The position numbers and the translations under genes were made by a program. Shown here piece after piece: positions 47,777 to 55,520 of a stretch of 64,000 bases of DNA (positions within the stretch are counted from its first letter, which is position 1; each line of letters opens with the position of its first letter). Location of the stretch: the NCBI GenBank assembly GCA_965116325.1, contig OZ220675.1:1-64000 (forward strand). Reading direction: 5' to 3'. The notes under the pieces are model-generated. The model saw only the letters and a program-made list of their open reading frames with translations, searched no databases and was not told the DNA's origin. This DNA comes from JAGWBF01 sp965116325 (GTDB lineage: Bacteria > Chloroflexota > Dehalococcoidia > Lucifugimonadales > JAGWBF01).

Positions 47777-48328
47777 CTAGAATAGTCTCAGCGTCTGCTG
47801 TTGCGTCTCGGTTTCGGCGTTCGCGGCCTGGGCCGTCTCTTGGCCCCGCCTGTTGCGCCGTCTGGGCGGGGGAGCGGGCCGCTCGTAGGCGGGGTGCTTC
47901 GGCGACTCATCCCACCTGGCCCTGGCTCTCTCGATCACCGCCGGCACCTCCTGCGTCAGCCCCGACTCGTCCAGGTCGTCAAACGACTCGATGTGGGGGT
48001 CCGACGAGGGTTGCTGCACCCCGATGGTGGCCCTGCCGCCCTTGATCGACACCACCACCTTCAGGCCGTCCGCGGGTGCGTCCTCGCTCGCATCAGCCTG
48101 TCCCCCGGCCTCGGCGGCGCCCTCCTGGCCCTCCGCCAGCCCCGCGTCGTCCAGGAGGATGATCGCCCCGTAGCGGGCGCTGGTCAGGTCGCGTGCCGAG
48201 TCTAGGACGCCATGGAGCACGGCTTCGAACTCCAGGCTCTCGTTGATGCGCAGGCTCGCCTCGCTCAGCCTGGCGAGACGCTCCCGCAGGGCCGAAATCT
48301 CCTCATCGCGCTTGTCGGGCTTATCCAT
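47777..48328 (-). CDS. Chimeric protein: kinase N-terminus joined to an unknown C-terminal domain
   Basis: 183 residues from ATG 48328 (CCAGGAGCG 6 bases upstream). Residues 1-62 are clearly the start of the kinase at 5104 (RDEEISALRERLARLSEASL, then SARYGAIILLDDAG), i.e. the coiled coil and the first strands of the GAF domain. The sequence then leaves the kinase and continues through an Ala/Asp-rich linker into LKVVVSIKGGRATIGVQQPS, an acidic helix (ESFDDLDESGLTQEVPAV), a Pro/Arg-rich part (APPPRRRNRRG) and a Gln-rich tail ending TLRLF. I do not recognise that part. The frame is intact and has a good RBS, so this may be a new small protein born from a truncated kinase gene and expressed from the kinase promoter (element D). 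Confidence 0.6.
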   Translation of the reverse strand: MDKPDKRDEEISALRERLARLSEASLRINESLEFEAVLHGVLDSARDLTSARYGAIILLDDAGLAEGQEGAAEAGGQADASEDAPADGLKVVVSIKGGRATIGVQQPSSDPHIESFDDLDESGLTQEVPAVIERARARWDESPKHPAYERPAPPPRRRNRRGQETAQAANAETETQQQTLRLF

Positions 48329-48486
48329 CTTCGCTCCTGGTCGTTGGCCGGATTTGAGCTTCTCGGTGGATCCAAGCGTCATATTAGCGTTTTGAGGTCA
48401 TTTTTACAAGAAGTTTTATAGAAGAGGGGTTGCTTTTTACGTACGTGTTATAGATTGGGGGCTAAGCTGGATTGGAACTTGCGGGC
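48329..48486. promoter_or_regulatory. Divergent promoter/operator, copy D
   Basis: TTTTACA at 48402-48408 and TTTTATA at 48414-48420 (12-bp period on the minus strand), followed by GGGGTTGCTTTTTACGT and GTTATA as in B and C. The right-hand TATACT is changed (CTAAGCT) and no secreted-protein gene follows; a 70-bp repeat element begins at 48487. Confidence 0.55.
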
Positions 48487-48556
48487 GGTTCCGTTTGGTT
48501 GTAGTGGCTGGCGTATCCAGGCTCAAGTACGGTAACGGCTACAAGCAAACGGAACC
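48487..48556 (+). repeat. 70-bp terminal-inverted-repeat element, copy R1
   Basis: Ends are GGTTCCGTTTGGTTGTAG and CTACAAGCAAACGGAACC, an 18-bp inverted repeat with one mismatch, around a conserved core containing GGCGTATCCAGG and CAAGTACGGTAAC. The same element occurs at 54784-54853 and, inverted, at 55301-55371; half of it is at 51588-51606. It looks like a MITE or a non-autonomous recombination site. Confidence 0.8.
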
Positions 48557-49095
48557 GTACGATGGACTTTAGCAGGGCCCTTGCAGACGGGAAATACTGC
48601 ACCCAGGCGTATGCGTGACGAAGGGAGAACAAACGCGTGAGGTTGGCAATAGACCAGCGTTGGAAGCGCAAGGCCAAGAAGGAATCTGGCCGGGTGATCC
48701 CAGACTTCTCCGCTCCAGCGATCAACCTTTCTTGCGAGAAGAGAGAGTATCCACCTATCTCTGTCTCGTTTTGGACCACCTCAAGAGAGTGCCACGGGTG
48801 CCCGTCCTCAGTTGCTGGTTGTTGCTTGTGTTCAATGGGCCTGCTGTGGGTGTGGGCAAAGGGGGACGGGACGATCGAAGTCGCAACCAGCGCATCATGT
48901 TCCAACCCTCCTGCTCCGTCCATCTCTGTGAGGAAAACTTTCTGGGCAACAACCGCTACAAAATATATGCCCGTTGGGGCAGCGTGTTTTGTGGCGGGCA
49001 CTACCTGAGCGTTCAGTTTTCATGGATAGGTGGCGCCGTTTCTGGTGCCGCGAAACAAGTTGGAGCCTCGTGCAGAGTCAGAGGAGGCACTCTCC
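48557..49095. other. Non-coding or decayed stretch before the glycosyltransferase
   Basis: Open frames exist on both strands here (e.g. 48637-49008 plus, 48603-49001 minus) but none has a good RBS or any family resemblance, and base composition is lower in GC than the neighbours. The part after 49030 could be an N-terminal extension of the next gene. Confidence 0.4.
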
Positions 49096-50844
49096 GTGCA
49101 TTTTCGCAATGCAGTTGCACTGGCAATCGCCGTCCTGCTGGGCCTCGTAGGCCAGCATTACCTAGTTGAGGAGAGGAGTCTTACCCTTGGCCTGACCATC
49201 TGGGCAGTGGCGCTTTTTTTGTTTGTCGGCGGTCTCTGGTGGAACAGAAACGCTCACAGGGGCACGGACGGTCCGGCGACTGAGACACCCCTAAGGAGAG
49301 TGCACCCACACCAGCTCATGGAGATCCTCCTGGTTGTCGTCGTCATTAGCGTTGGTGTTTTCCTTCGCACCTTCAAGGTCGGTAACTATCCGCCCGGGCT
49401 GAACCATGATGCGGCCTGGAACGGGCTGTACGCAATCAGGGTCTCCCTGGAAGGCATCTGGTCTCCCTATGTGGCTGAAGCATGGGGAAGGGAGACTATG
49501 TTCCACTATATCATTGCCTTCTTCCAGGTGTTCCTTGGCCCATCCCAATCAACCATATGGCTGGCTGCGGTGGCGGTGGGAATCTGCACTTTGGCAGCCT
49601 TCTACCTCATGGTCCGCCGCCTCCTAGGTTTCAGGGTTGCCCTGATTGCAACCTATCTTCTCAGCATCTCTGGCTGGCACATCACCATGAGCAGCGTTGG
49701 CTGGCGAGCGGTCCTGGTCCCTCTCTTTGTAGCGCTGGTCTTCGATTTTCTGATCAAGGCGGTACAGGAGAGACGCAAGCGGGATTTCGTGGCGGCGGGA
49801 GTTCTCCTCGGACTGAGCTTATACACTTATGATGCTGCCAGAGTGCTGCCCCTGGTGGCCGTAGCTTACCTGATTTATCATATCATCAGGGATCCGAAGC
49901 TCATCCGGGCCAACTTGGTCCACCTGGTGATGTTCGGTCTTGCATTTTCCCTTACCTTGGCTCCCTTGGCTTGGTTTGCCCTGCAGAACTGGGATGCTTT
50001 TACGGGAAGGGCGGGTTTCCTGTGGATCGGTGCTCAGATCGAGCAGGAGGGTAGCATCCAACCCCTCTGGACGAACATCATGGATTCTCTGTTGATGTTC
50101 AACTATCGGGCGAACGGCAACGACTTCTTTGTGACGGAACCCCTATTAGACATTCCGGTGTCTGTGTTCTTTGCGCTGGGGTTCATCTATGCCCTCACCA
50201 AGTTGAGACAGCCGGCGTACTTCCTGCTGGTGGCTATGCTCCTGCTAATCGTAGTTGTCGGCGTAGCCAGCGTTCCTAACGGGAACAGGGCTATTGGAGC
50301 GGTGGTGCCCGCAACCGTCCTAGCGGCTCTGATCCTGGTAGATTGGTGGCGCTGGCTGAGCAGCTCATACCCTCGCTACAGAAATCTGTTCCTAAGTGCG
50401 TTGGTGGGGGTTCTACTGTACTCAGGTTACGCCACCTATGACAGCTACCTTGGCCCGGACCGCAGAGTGCAGTGGGGGTTCTACCCGGAGGCCACCCAGG
50501 TGGGGAATTACATGCACCATATCGCAGCTGACTACGAGATTTACGCTGCAGCGGACAACTGGCCCAGGGACACCCTGACCTATCTCAGCTACCAGGGATG
50601 GGGTGACCCCTTTGAACGAGTGTATGAATACCACACGGATGCAACCCAGTTGCTGGGCATCCGGCCCGCCCTCAATGGCCGGGGAACTGCGTTCATCGTT
50701 GAAGCCACCCCGAAAAACACAACCGTCCTGGAGACCCTGGCGCTTTCGTTCCCTGATGCTGTTGTTCAGGAGATACACCATCCCGGCCGCCCCGGCGGGA
50801 TTGTTGCTCACGCCTTGTTGATCCCGCCGACTCCTGGTCCGTAG
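49096..50844 (+). CDS. GT39/PMT-like membrane glycosyltransferase
   Basis: 582 residues from GTG 49096, preceded by GAGGAGG at 8 bases; a GTG at 49030 would add 22 residues without a good RBS. About eleven transmembrane segments. The first outer loop carries FKVGNYPPGLNHDAAWNG, the place where ArnT/PMT enzymes (GT-C fold, dolichyl- or undecaprenyl-phosphate-sugar donors) hold their catalytic acid, here Asp in NHDA. The C-terminal ~150 residues form a soluble domain (ATYDSYLGPDRRVQWGFYP; YAAADNWPRDTLTYLSYQGW). Probable role: adding sugar to an exported protein or cell-envelope glycan, possibly to the large surface proteins nearby (inference). Its lower GC and surroundings of gene fragments suggest acquisition. 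Confidence 0.82.
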   Translation: MHFRNAVALAIAVLLGLVGQHYLVEERSLTLGLTIWAVALFLFVGGLWWNRNAHRGTDGPATETPLRRVHPHQLMEILLVVVVISVGVFLRTFKVGNYPPGLNHDAAWNGLYAIRVSLEGIWSPYVAEAWGRETMFHYIIAFFQVFLGPSQSTIWLAAVAVGICTLAAFYLMVRRLLGFRVALIATYLLSISGWHITMSSVGWRAVLVPLFVALVFDFLIKAVQERRKRDFVAAGVLLGLSLYTYDAARVLPLVAVAYLIYHIIRDPKLIRANLVHLVMFGLAFSLTLAPLAWFALQNWDAFTGRAGFLWIGAQIEQEGSIQPLWTNIMDSLLMFNYRANGNDFFVTEPLLDIPVSVFFALGFIYALTKLRQPAYFLLVAMLLLIVVVGVASVPNGNRAIGAVVPATVLAALILVDWWRWLSSSYPRYRNLFLSALVGVLLYSGYATYDSYLGPDRRVQWGFYPEATQVGNYMHHIAADYEIYAAADNWPRDTLTYLSYQGWGDPFERVYEYHTDATQLLGIRPALNGRGTAFIVEATPKNTTVLETLALSFPDAVVQEIHHPGRPGGIVAHALLIPPTPGP

Positions 50845-50925
50845 AACTTCTTTGCTGCTCCGTGCTCGTAATCCGCCTGTTCCCGTCCGGAGTAACCGCG
50901 TAGCACATCCGGGCAAGCCTGGTGA

Positions 50926-51191
50926 GTGCCTTGGACGCCGTGGCCCTGACCCCCAACGATTACACTCTGCTGGCCGAGATGGCGGTGAACGCTGGAAGGA
51001 CGCTGACCTACGACCACCTGCTGCAACGGCTTGATCGCATGGACAGCAGGGGAAATGCTGGTCGTTGCGCGAGATGATGAAGCGATTGTACGGCAAGCCG
51101 GAGTGTCGATGTCGACGACCCTGCCCACCTCTTCACCGTGCCAAAAGCAGGCTACCGCTTGGGACCGGCGGCGCAGGATGCGGATGTCTGA
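50926..51191 (+). pseudogene. Remnant of an OmpR-type winged-helix domain
   Basis: Begins VALTPNDYTLLAEMAVNAGR and TLTYDHLLQRL, equivalent to VELTATEYALLYELSVHAGR of the kinase at 5104; it then loses frame and reappears as DPAHLFTVPKAGYRLGP before a stop at 51189-51191, the normal end of such a domain. The recognition helix between the two parts is scrambled. It is more diverged than the other kinase fragments, so it came from another member of the family. Confidence 0.7.
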
Positions 51192-51587
51192 GACGGAACA
51201 ACGCGCCGGTGTCCCAACCGGCCGAGCACCATGATCATGTCCGAGACCTTGGGCCGAGGCTCGCCTGGGACGAGCGCCGGTTCCGTCGAACTAGCAAATA
51301 GCAGCTGGAAAACGCAGTTGTGGGCGGGCAAGGGTAGATAGGCAGCAACTCTTAGCAGCGCAGCGAGAATCGGGGTGGTCAAGCAGACCTGGTAAATCAG
51401 GACCCTTCATCCTGCGGGGCACTCCAAATCTGTGTTCACATCAGCCAACTGACCGATAGCTGAGCCTACTTCCAAAGGATAAAAGTGACCTTTCGAACGC
51501 AGAATAGACATCCCTCGTACAGTGATTTCCTGCTAGGCCGCCAGTTGGGGAATTTGTTCGGCACCTGCTCATACTAACCTAGCCATC

Positions 51588-51606
51588 CGCTACAAGCAAA
51601 CGGCAC
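51588..51606 (+). repeat. Half of the 70-bp element, copy R4
   Basis: CGCTACAAGCAAACGGCACC-like right end of the element, with one change (GGCACC for GGAACC). It lies directly beside kinase remnant 51618-51806; the left half is absent. Confidence 0.5.
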
Positions 51607-51617
51607 CAATCTCCGTT

Positions 51618-51806
51618 CTATACGGCCCGCACCGTCTCGCTCGCGCTCAACGCTTCGTCCAGGCTGAACTCCTCCAGGGAGACCGGCGCTCCGGTCCCGG
51701 CGTCGAAGACCACCACCCCCACCGGCGAAGTGTCCACCAGGGTCTTCAGGTCCGTCCTGGCCCAACGCTCCTCCCGGTTCCTGCGGGCGTTGGCGACGAC
51801 CATCAT
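51618..51806 (-). pseudogene. Kinase remnant (GAF end and PAS start, internal deletion)
   Basis: Reads VVANARRNREERWARTDLKT then LVDTSPVGVVVFDAGTGAPV, matching the kinase at 5104, then jumps to SLEEFSLDEALSASETVRA, skipping about 36 codons between two VS-codon pairs. Both ends are lost. Deletion between short direct repeats is the likely cause. Confidence 0.75.
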
Positions 51807-52834
51807 GGGACCGGTGAGATTAACCGACGCGAGCTAAAGCGATGGGAGCACGATGAGGTCAAACGCCGATCAGCGCTTCAGCCCTGCGCAAGAGGGCCAG
51901 AAGGCGTCTGCTGGGCAGGATAGCGGGCGGAACCGCATGGGGGAATGATCTACGACGAGGCGCTGCGGCGAAATAATTGTCTATATTACTGGGGAAAACC
52001 AGTACCTTCCTTACAACAAAATGCAGGATGTTGCATGGTTATTGCAGAAAGTTCGTAGCTGGCGAGATCCTCTGAACGAGTTTTGAAGCATTTCAGCCAC
52101 TTTGATAGAAAGGAAGGCCGGAGGTTTTGCCAATGTAGATACGAAATGGGTATTTCACCCAAGAAAGACCGAGAAAGGTGATATGGTCAGTGGAAGCACA
52201 GCATTCACCAAGTCCGATGATCATCTCAAGGACTGTGCTCGCCGTTCCCTTCCGAGATTTCAGAACAGAACTTGCCGAAAGGTGGCAAAGGACAGGAGGT
52301 TGAGAAACACTTGCAAATGAGCGCTGACAATGCACACCGATAGAGTGAGGAGCTGATCGCCAATGATGCTCTCCCGCCCCAAACTTGTCACTCGGCAACC
52401 CAGGTGCACTGTTGCGATGGAGAAAGGGAATGGTGGTGTGACGACACGGCGTGACAGTCCAGCCACTACCAATTGTGAAATGCCTCTCTACGCCTGGTTT
52501 GAAACGCCAGTCGCCCGAAGGTAGAACTAACGCCGCATCAGACAAGCCGCTGAAGGGGTTGGAAGCTGAGAATGGCAGGCAATCCTGCGGAGCAGAAAGC
52601 CCTGGCGGGTTATTCGGAGTTCGGAGAATTCTGGCTTAGGGGATGGCGCCTTACACCTAGGCTCTTCCTCCTACTTGGGACCAACCGAGCTCGAGAAGAA
52701 TGCAAGCAGGGGCCGAAAGAACCGTTCAGTTTCCTTATGGCGTCCAGATTATCGGGCTACAGACAGACCACTTCTCAAAGAAGATTGTCCCCCAATAAAG
52801 GTCTCCAGGTCCCGCTGAGCAATCATGTCCTGCC
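51807..52834. other. Gene-poor stretch of about 1 kb
   Basis: GC content drops and no open frame has a convincing start or family resemblance. The frames at 52093-52545 (minus) and 52572-52919 (plus) have irregular composition and no usable RBS. Probably decayed mobile-element DNA. Confidence 0.45.
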
Positions 52835-53299
52835 TTATTCGGGCATCTGTGGAGCATTCACCAAAGCTTTGTTTGCGACGATGGTAAAGGCTGCAGCCGC
52901 CAAAGATGGGCTCAACTGATTAGGAAAGTCACCGTTGAACATACGCCTGATATGGGTGAGGGAATAACCTGTGGCCTCCTGAATCTCCGATAGGAGCAGC
53001 CATTCTCGCGAATTGCGGACTAGAGCAGCCATCTTTGACTCTGCCTTTTGTTGCCCAAGGGCGAATCCCACCGCAGCTCCCGTGACGTATAGCTTTTTCA
53101 TTTCTGGAGAACAGCCCTCCGGCAGCGCCTCTATGGGCAGCGAAACGGTGATCTTGTGGCGGTTCTGTTTGCACATCACTACAGCCACCACCCGCCCCTG
53201 CATGGTCAGAAGGTAATCTGTGGGTTGCAGGGAATCAAGGCTAATGGATGTTGCAGGGTAGCAGCAAGCCCACTGCTTCTTTTGGTTGGACTTAGGCAC
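52835..53299 (-). CDS. Hypothetical protein with a C-terminal helix-turn-helix
   Basis: 154 residues from GTG 53299 behind AAAGGAGG (10 bases), a strong site that argues for a real gene. The N-terminal half is a small beta-rich part (TDYLLTMQGRVVAVVMCKQN, KITVSLPIEAL); the C-terminal half looks like a DNA-binding segment (LLLSEIQEATGYSLTHIRRM). The layout suggests a regulator or excision factor of the mobile element to which the AlpA-like gene and integrases belong. I cannot name the family. Confidence 0.6.
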   Translation of the reverse strand: MPKSNQKKQWACCYPATSISLDSLQPTDYLLTMQGRVVAVVMCKQNRHKITVSLPIEALPEGCSPEMKKLYVTGAAVGFALGQQKAESKMAALVRNSREWLLLSEIQEATGYSLTHIRRMFNGDFPNQLSPSLAAAAFTIVANKALVNAPQMPE

Positions 53300-53785
53300 G
53301 GCTCTTTGCCTCCTTTCAAGATTGGGATACTGGTCTGGCCATTAGCAACCTGCTCAGCACCGAGCAACCCATCAGCAAAGCACGAAAGATCTTTCCGCTC
53401 AGCCTTGCAAAGGCCGAGCTATTCGCCTCGGAAGCATTGTGGAGCGTATCGAAGGGGGACCCATCCAGCGAGCCCAGATTCCTTTAATACTCCCCCAGGA
53501 ATAGCCCAACTTGCCAAGGTTGCTGGTGACCTCCCTCTCGCCGCAGGTCTCCTCTTTCATATCTTCAAGCCGGTTCAGATTGTTTCTGGCATATTTAGGT
53601 GTGCCAGTGATTGCTGAATGTGGAGGCTCCGAACCACCTGGAATGTGCGCCCTATGGCGGGAAGGTTGGCATAGTGGCATACGCAAAGCGCAAATGGAAC
53701 CCGGCTGATGGTCTGGTCTGAAGCTAATGTGCAGTGGCTTGCGCAAAGCCTTCCCTTGGCTGACGGGATCGCATTGGAGGTTCCT
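53300..53785. other. 486-bp gap without a gene
   Basis: Between two leftward genes. Open frames on either strand lack RBS and resemblance to known proteins. Probably holds the promoter of 53299 and decayed DNA. Confidence 0.4.
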
Positions 53786-53995
53786 TCAGTGAGGGGTGTC
53801 ATCCGTGGCCCTGGGACGGGACGCCAGCCAGGCCTCGATTTCGGACAGCCACCAGCGCACAGCTCGGGCTCCTATCTTTATCTGTTTGGGGAAAGTCCCG
53901 TCCCGAATCCCACGATATATTTCGCTACGAGAGATAGTTGTCAGGTCCATAACTTCCTTGAGGCAAAGTAGACGGTCGCCACTCTCGTTACGCAT
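53786..53995 (-). CDS. AlpA-like DNA-binding regulator/excisionase
   Basis: 69 residues with the full AlpA/MerR-like winged helix: LLCLKEVMDLTTISRSEIYR, then GIRDGTFPKQIKIGARAVRW and WLSEIEAWLASR. Family members switch on integrase genes or help excise prophages and islands. GGAGGG lies 6 bases before the ATG and is inside a perfect inverted repeat (54001-54031), so the ribosome site may be masked. It shares a strand with the hypothetical genes on both sides and with the integrase at 57081. Confidence 0.9.
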   Translation of the reverse strand: MRNESGDRLLCLKEVMDLTTISRSEIYRGIRDGTFPKQIKIGARAVRWWLSEIEAWLASRPRATDDTPH

Positions 53996-54000
53996 GAAAT

Positions 54001-54031
54001 ACCCTCCGATAACGCTACTTGATCGGAGGGT
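54001..54031 (-). promoter_or_regulatory. Perfect inverted repeat covering the alpA-like ribosome site
   Basis: ACCCTCCGAT (54001-54010) and ATCGGAGGGT (54022-54031) form 10-bp arms with an 11-base spacer. On the transcript the second arm contains the GGAGGG ribosome site five bases before the ATG. It could be an operator for a dimeric repressor or a hairpin that blocks translation. Confidence 0.65.
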
Positions 54032-54070
54032 ACATCCGGGTTTGCCAAACAGTAAGGTGAAAAAATCGGT

Positions 54071-54607
54071 CTATTTTTTGTCTGAGCGTTCCTCCCCATG
54101 CTTGGTAAAGTACTCATGGTTCTTGATGATGGTCTCGACGGTCTCTGTGGCTACTTGTTTTGTCTCCGAGGATAACTCGTCGGCAATGAAATCTATAGCA
54201 GCTTCGCGACTACTTCCTGAAGCTTGAAGAATCGTGAAGCCCATAACAACGCGGTTGTCTCGGAATGTCTTTCGTGGTCGGCCACGTTTGGGAACATGTC
54301 CTCCTCTGGCAAACACGAGTATAACCCAATGATTCAGAACACAAGGAACCCGTTCCCTCTGATCCAAAAGGTGCTGTACAAACCCGCGCAGCACCTCCCA
54401 GACCCACGGTTCGTACTCGGTCCAGTTAATGTAAACAGCCAAGAACCTCACCCTGGTGGGCACCCCCGGATATCCCGGCATCGTCGCTTCTGGGGGGATG
54501 GTATTCCACAAATACAACAAATGATCGAGTTGCTTGTACTCTTCGACCCTGCCTTTCAATAGGCCCCTAACCATCTCCTTTATGGCATCTCTATCTTCCT
54601 TAACCAT
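54071..54607 (-). CDS. Hypothetical island protein
   Basis: 178 residues from ATG 54607 with AGGGAG 8 bases upstream; the ATG overlaps the stop codon region of the integrase stump (54600). Charged and largely helical, beginning MVKEDRDAIKEMVRGLLKGR. It contains FLAVYINWTEYEPWVWEVLR, a basic GGHVPKRGRPRKTF segment, and an acidic tail. The middle resembles no family I know. The GRPRK stretch resembles an AT-hook-like DNA contact. Translational coupling to an integrase suggests a job in the mobile element's maintenance. Confidence 0.6.
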   Translation of the reverse strand: MVKEDRDAIKEMVRGLLKGRVEEYKQLDHLLYLWNTIPPEATMPGYPGVPTRVRFLAVYINWTEYEPWVWEVLRGFVQHLLDQRERVPCVLNHWVILVFARGGHVPKRGRPRKTFRDNRVVMGFTILQASGSSREAAIDFIADELSSETKQVATETVETIIKNHEYFTKHGEERSDKK

Positions 54608-54784
54608 TCTTCAACTCCCTCTGGATTACATCGGTAATGTACTCTGCCCAAGCATCCATCAGTGCCCGTCTCTGATCAAACAGGTCGCTCCGAATATATG
54701 CAGCCTCGGTGCTGTTCCCCACATTGTGGGCCAGGGCGGCTTCAGCCACCGCCCATGCTGCCGATGTGCACTCAGCCGCCCAGG
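54600..54784 (-). pseudogene. C-terminal stump of a tyrosine integrase
   Basis: Reads WAAECTSAAWAVAEAALAHN then VGNSTEAAYIRSDLFDQRRA and LMDAWAEYI, the family's last ~60 residues with the catalytic His (ALAHN) and Tyr (AAYIR). It corresponds to WAAECSDQPREIAEYALAHV in the intact integrase at 57081. The gene is cut exactly where the 70-bp element R2 begins, at the Trp codon, so the element or a rearrangement at it removed the rest. Confidence 0.8.
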
Positions 54785-54853
54785 GTTCCGTTTGGTTGTA
54801 GTGTCTGGCGTATCCAGGCTCAAGTACGGTAACCGCTAGAAGCAAACGGAACC
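54784..54853 (+). repeat. 70-bp terminal-inverted-repeat element, copy R2
   Basis: Same ends and core as R1 (GGTTCCGTTTGGTTGTAG ... AGAAGCAAACGGAACC). It abuts the integrase stump on the left and element copy E on the right, and faces R3 in inverted orientation 450 bp away. Confidence 0.8.
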
Positions 54854-54990
54854 ACACAGCACAGTATAGCCACCGCATATAACATGCACGTAAGAATCAA
54901 CTCTTCTTCTGTAACACTTCTTGTAAAAATGACCTGAAACGCGGTACGACGACGCCCGAGTCCAGCCGGCGAGTAGGAGGGGAGACGGAA
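54854..54990. promoter_or_regulatory. Divergent promoter/operator, copy E
   Basis: AGTATAGCCACCGCATATAAC, TGTAACA at 54910-54916 and TGTAAAA at 54922-54928 (12-bp period), then a GTAGGAGGGGAG ribosome site and ATG at 54991. The frame after that ATG is short (MEGRAGAGALEYHTTVID...) and does not match the kinase. On the other side R2 has replaced the adhesin gene. Confidence 0.55.
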
Positions 54991-55139
54991 TGGAGGGCCG
55001 GGCCGGAGCGGGGGCGCTGGAGTACCACACCACTGTCATTGACGTGGGCAGTGGAAGCCAATAAGAGGTACGAAGTTGAACGAGCAGCACCTGTTTGACG
55101 AGAGCGCACACAGTGAAAGGGCCTTCTGCGGGGCCGACA

Positions 55140-55290
55140 GCTCCATGTGTGGGCGCCTCTTGCGTTTGGGGAGTGTGCGACCGTGCACGCAGTCCCTGTT
55201 GCGTTTCAATAGAAGGGCGACGCGACCTCCGGGTTCCCGCGCCAGACGGCATCCAGCACTCCGGGATGTGTGCGTTGGTCAGGTGCGCAG
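55140..55290 (-). pseudogene. 3'-end remnant of a ComF-like phosphoribosyltransferase gene
   Basis: On the minus strand this resembles 39470-39620, the end of the phosphoribosyltransferase gene: LTNAHIPECWMPSG-like codons and a basic KRKRRPHM tail aligned with GELTNAHIPDSLYAIW and RKRKKAPT. Only the last ~50 codons remain and the frame is broken. Confidence 0.6.
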
Positions 55291-55300
55291 CGTGGTGAAG

Positions 55301-55371
55301 GGTTCCGTTTGCTTCTAGCGGTTACCCGTACTTGAGCCTGGATACGCCAGACACTACAACCAAACAGAACC
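55301..55371 (-). repeat. 70-bp element, copy R3 (inverted)
   Basis: The reverse complement matches R2 except for one inserted C and a few changes; ends are GGTTCCGTTTGCTTCTAG and CCAAACAGAACC. Together with R2 it brackets 450 bp holding element E and the phosphoribosyltransferase remnant. Confidence 0.8.
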
Positions 55372-55520
55372 ATTAAGTAAGGTCGGTATAGTGGCCCTTG
55401 TACGTGGGCTCACTATATCAAGGATTGCAGGGCCCCGGTTGCTCCCGGCGGCCCTATTAATTGTACCCGAGTGTTAGAAAGGTCGCCAGAGAGAACGCTT
55501 GTTCGTGACTCTGAACATCA

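Noticed and set aside
48603..49001. Open frames on both strands upstream of the glycosyltransferase
   Set aside because: No RBS, irregular composition; the minus frame simply runs into the 70-bp element.
52093..52545. A 150-residue minus-strand frame
   Set aside because: No start signal and amino-acid content unlike the neighbouring genes.
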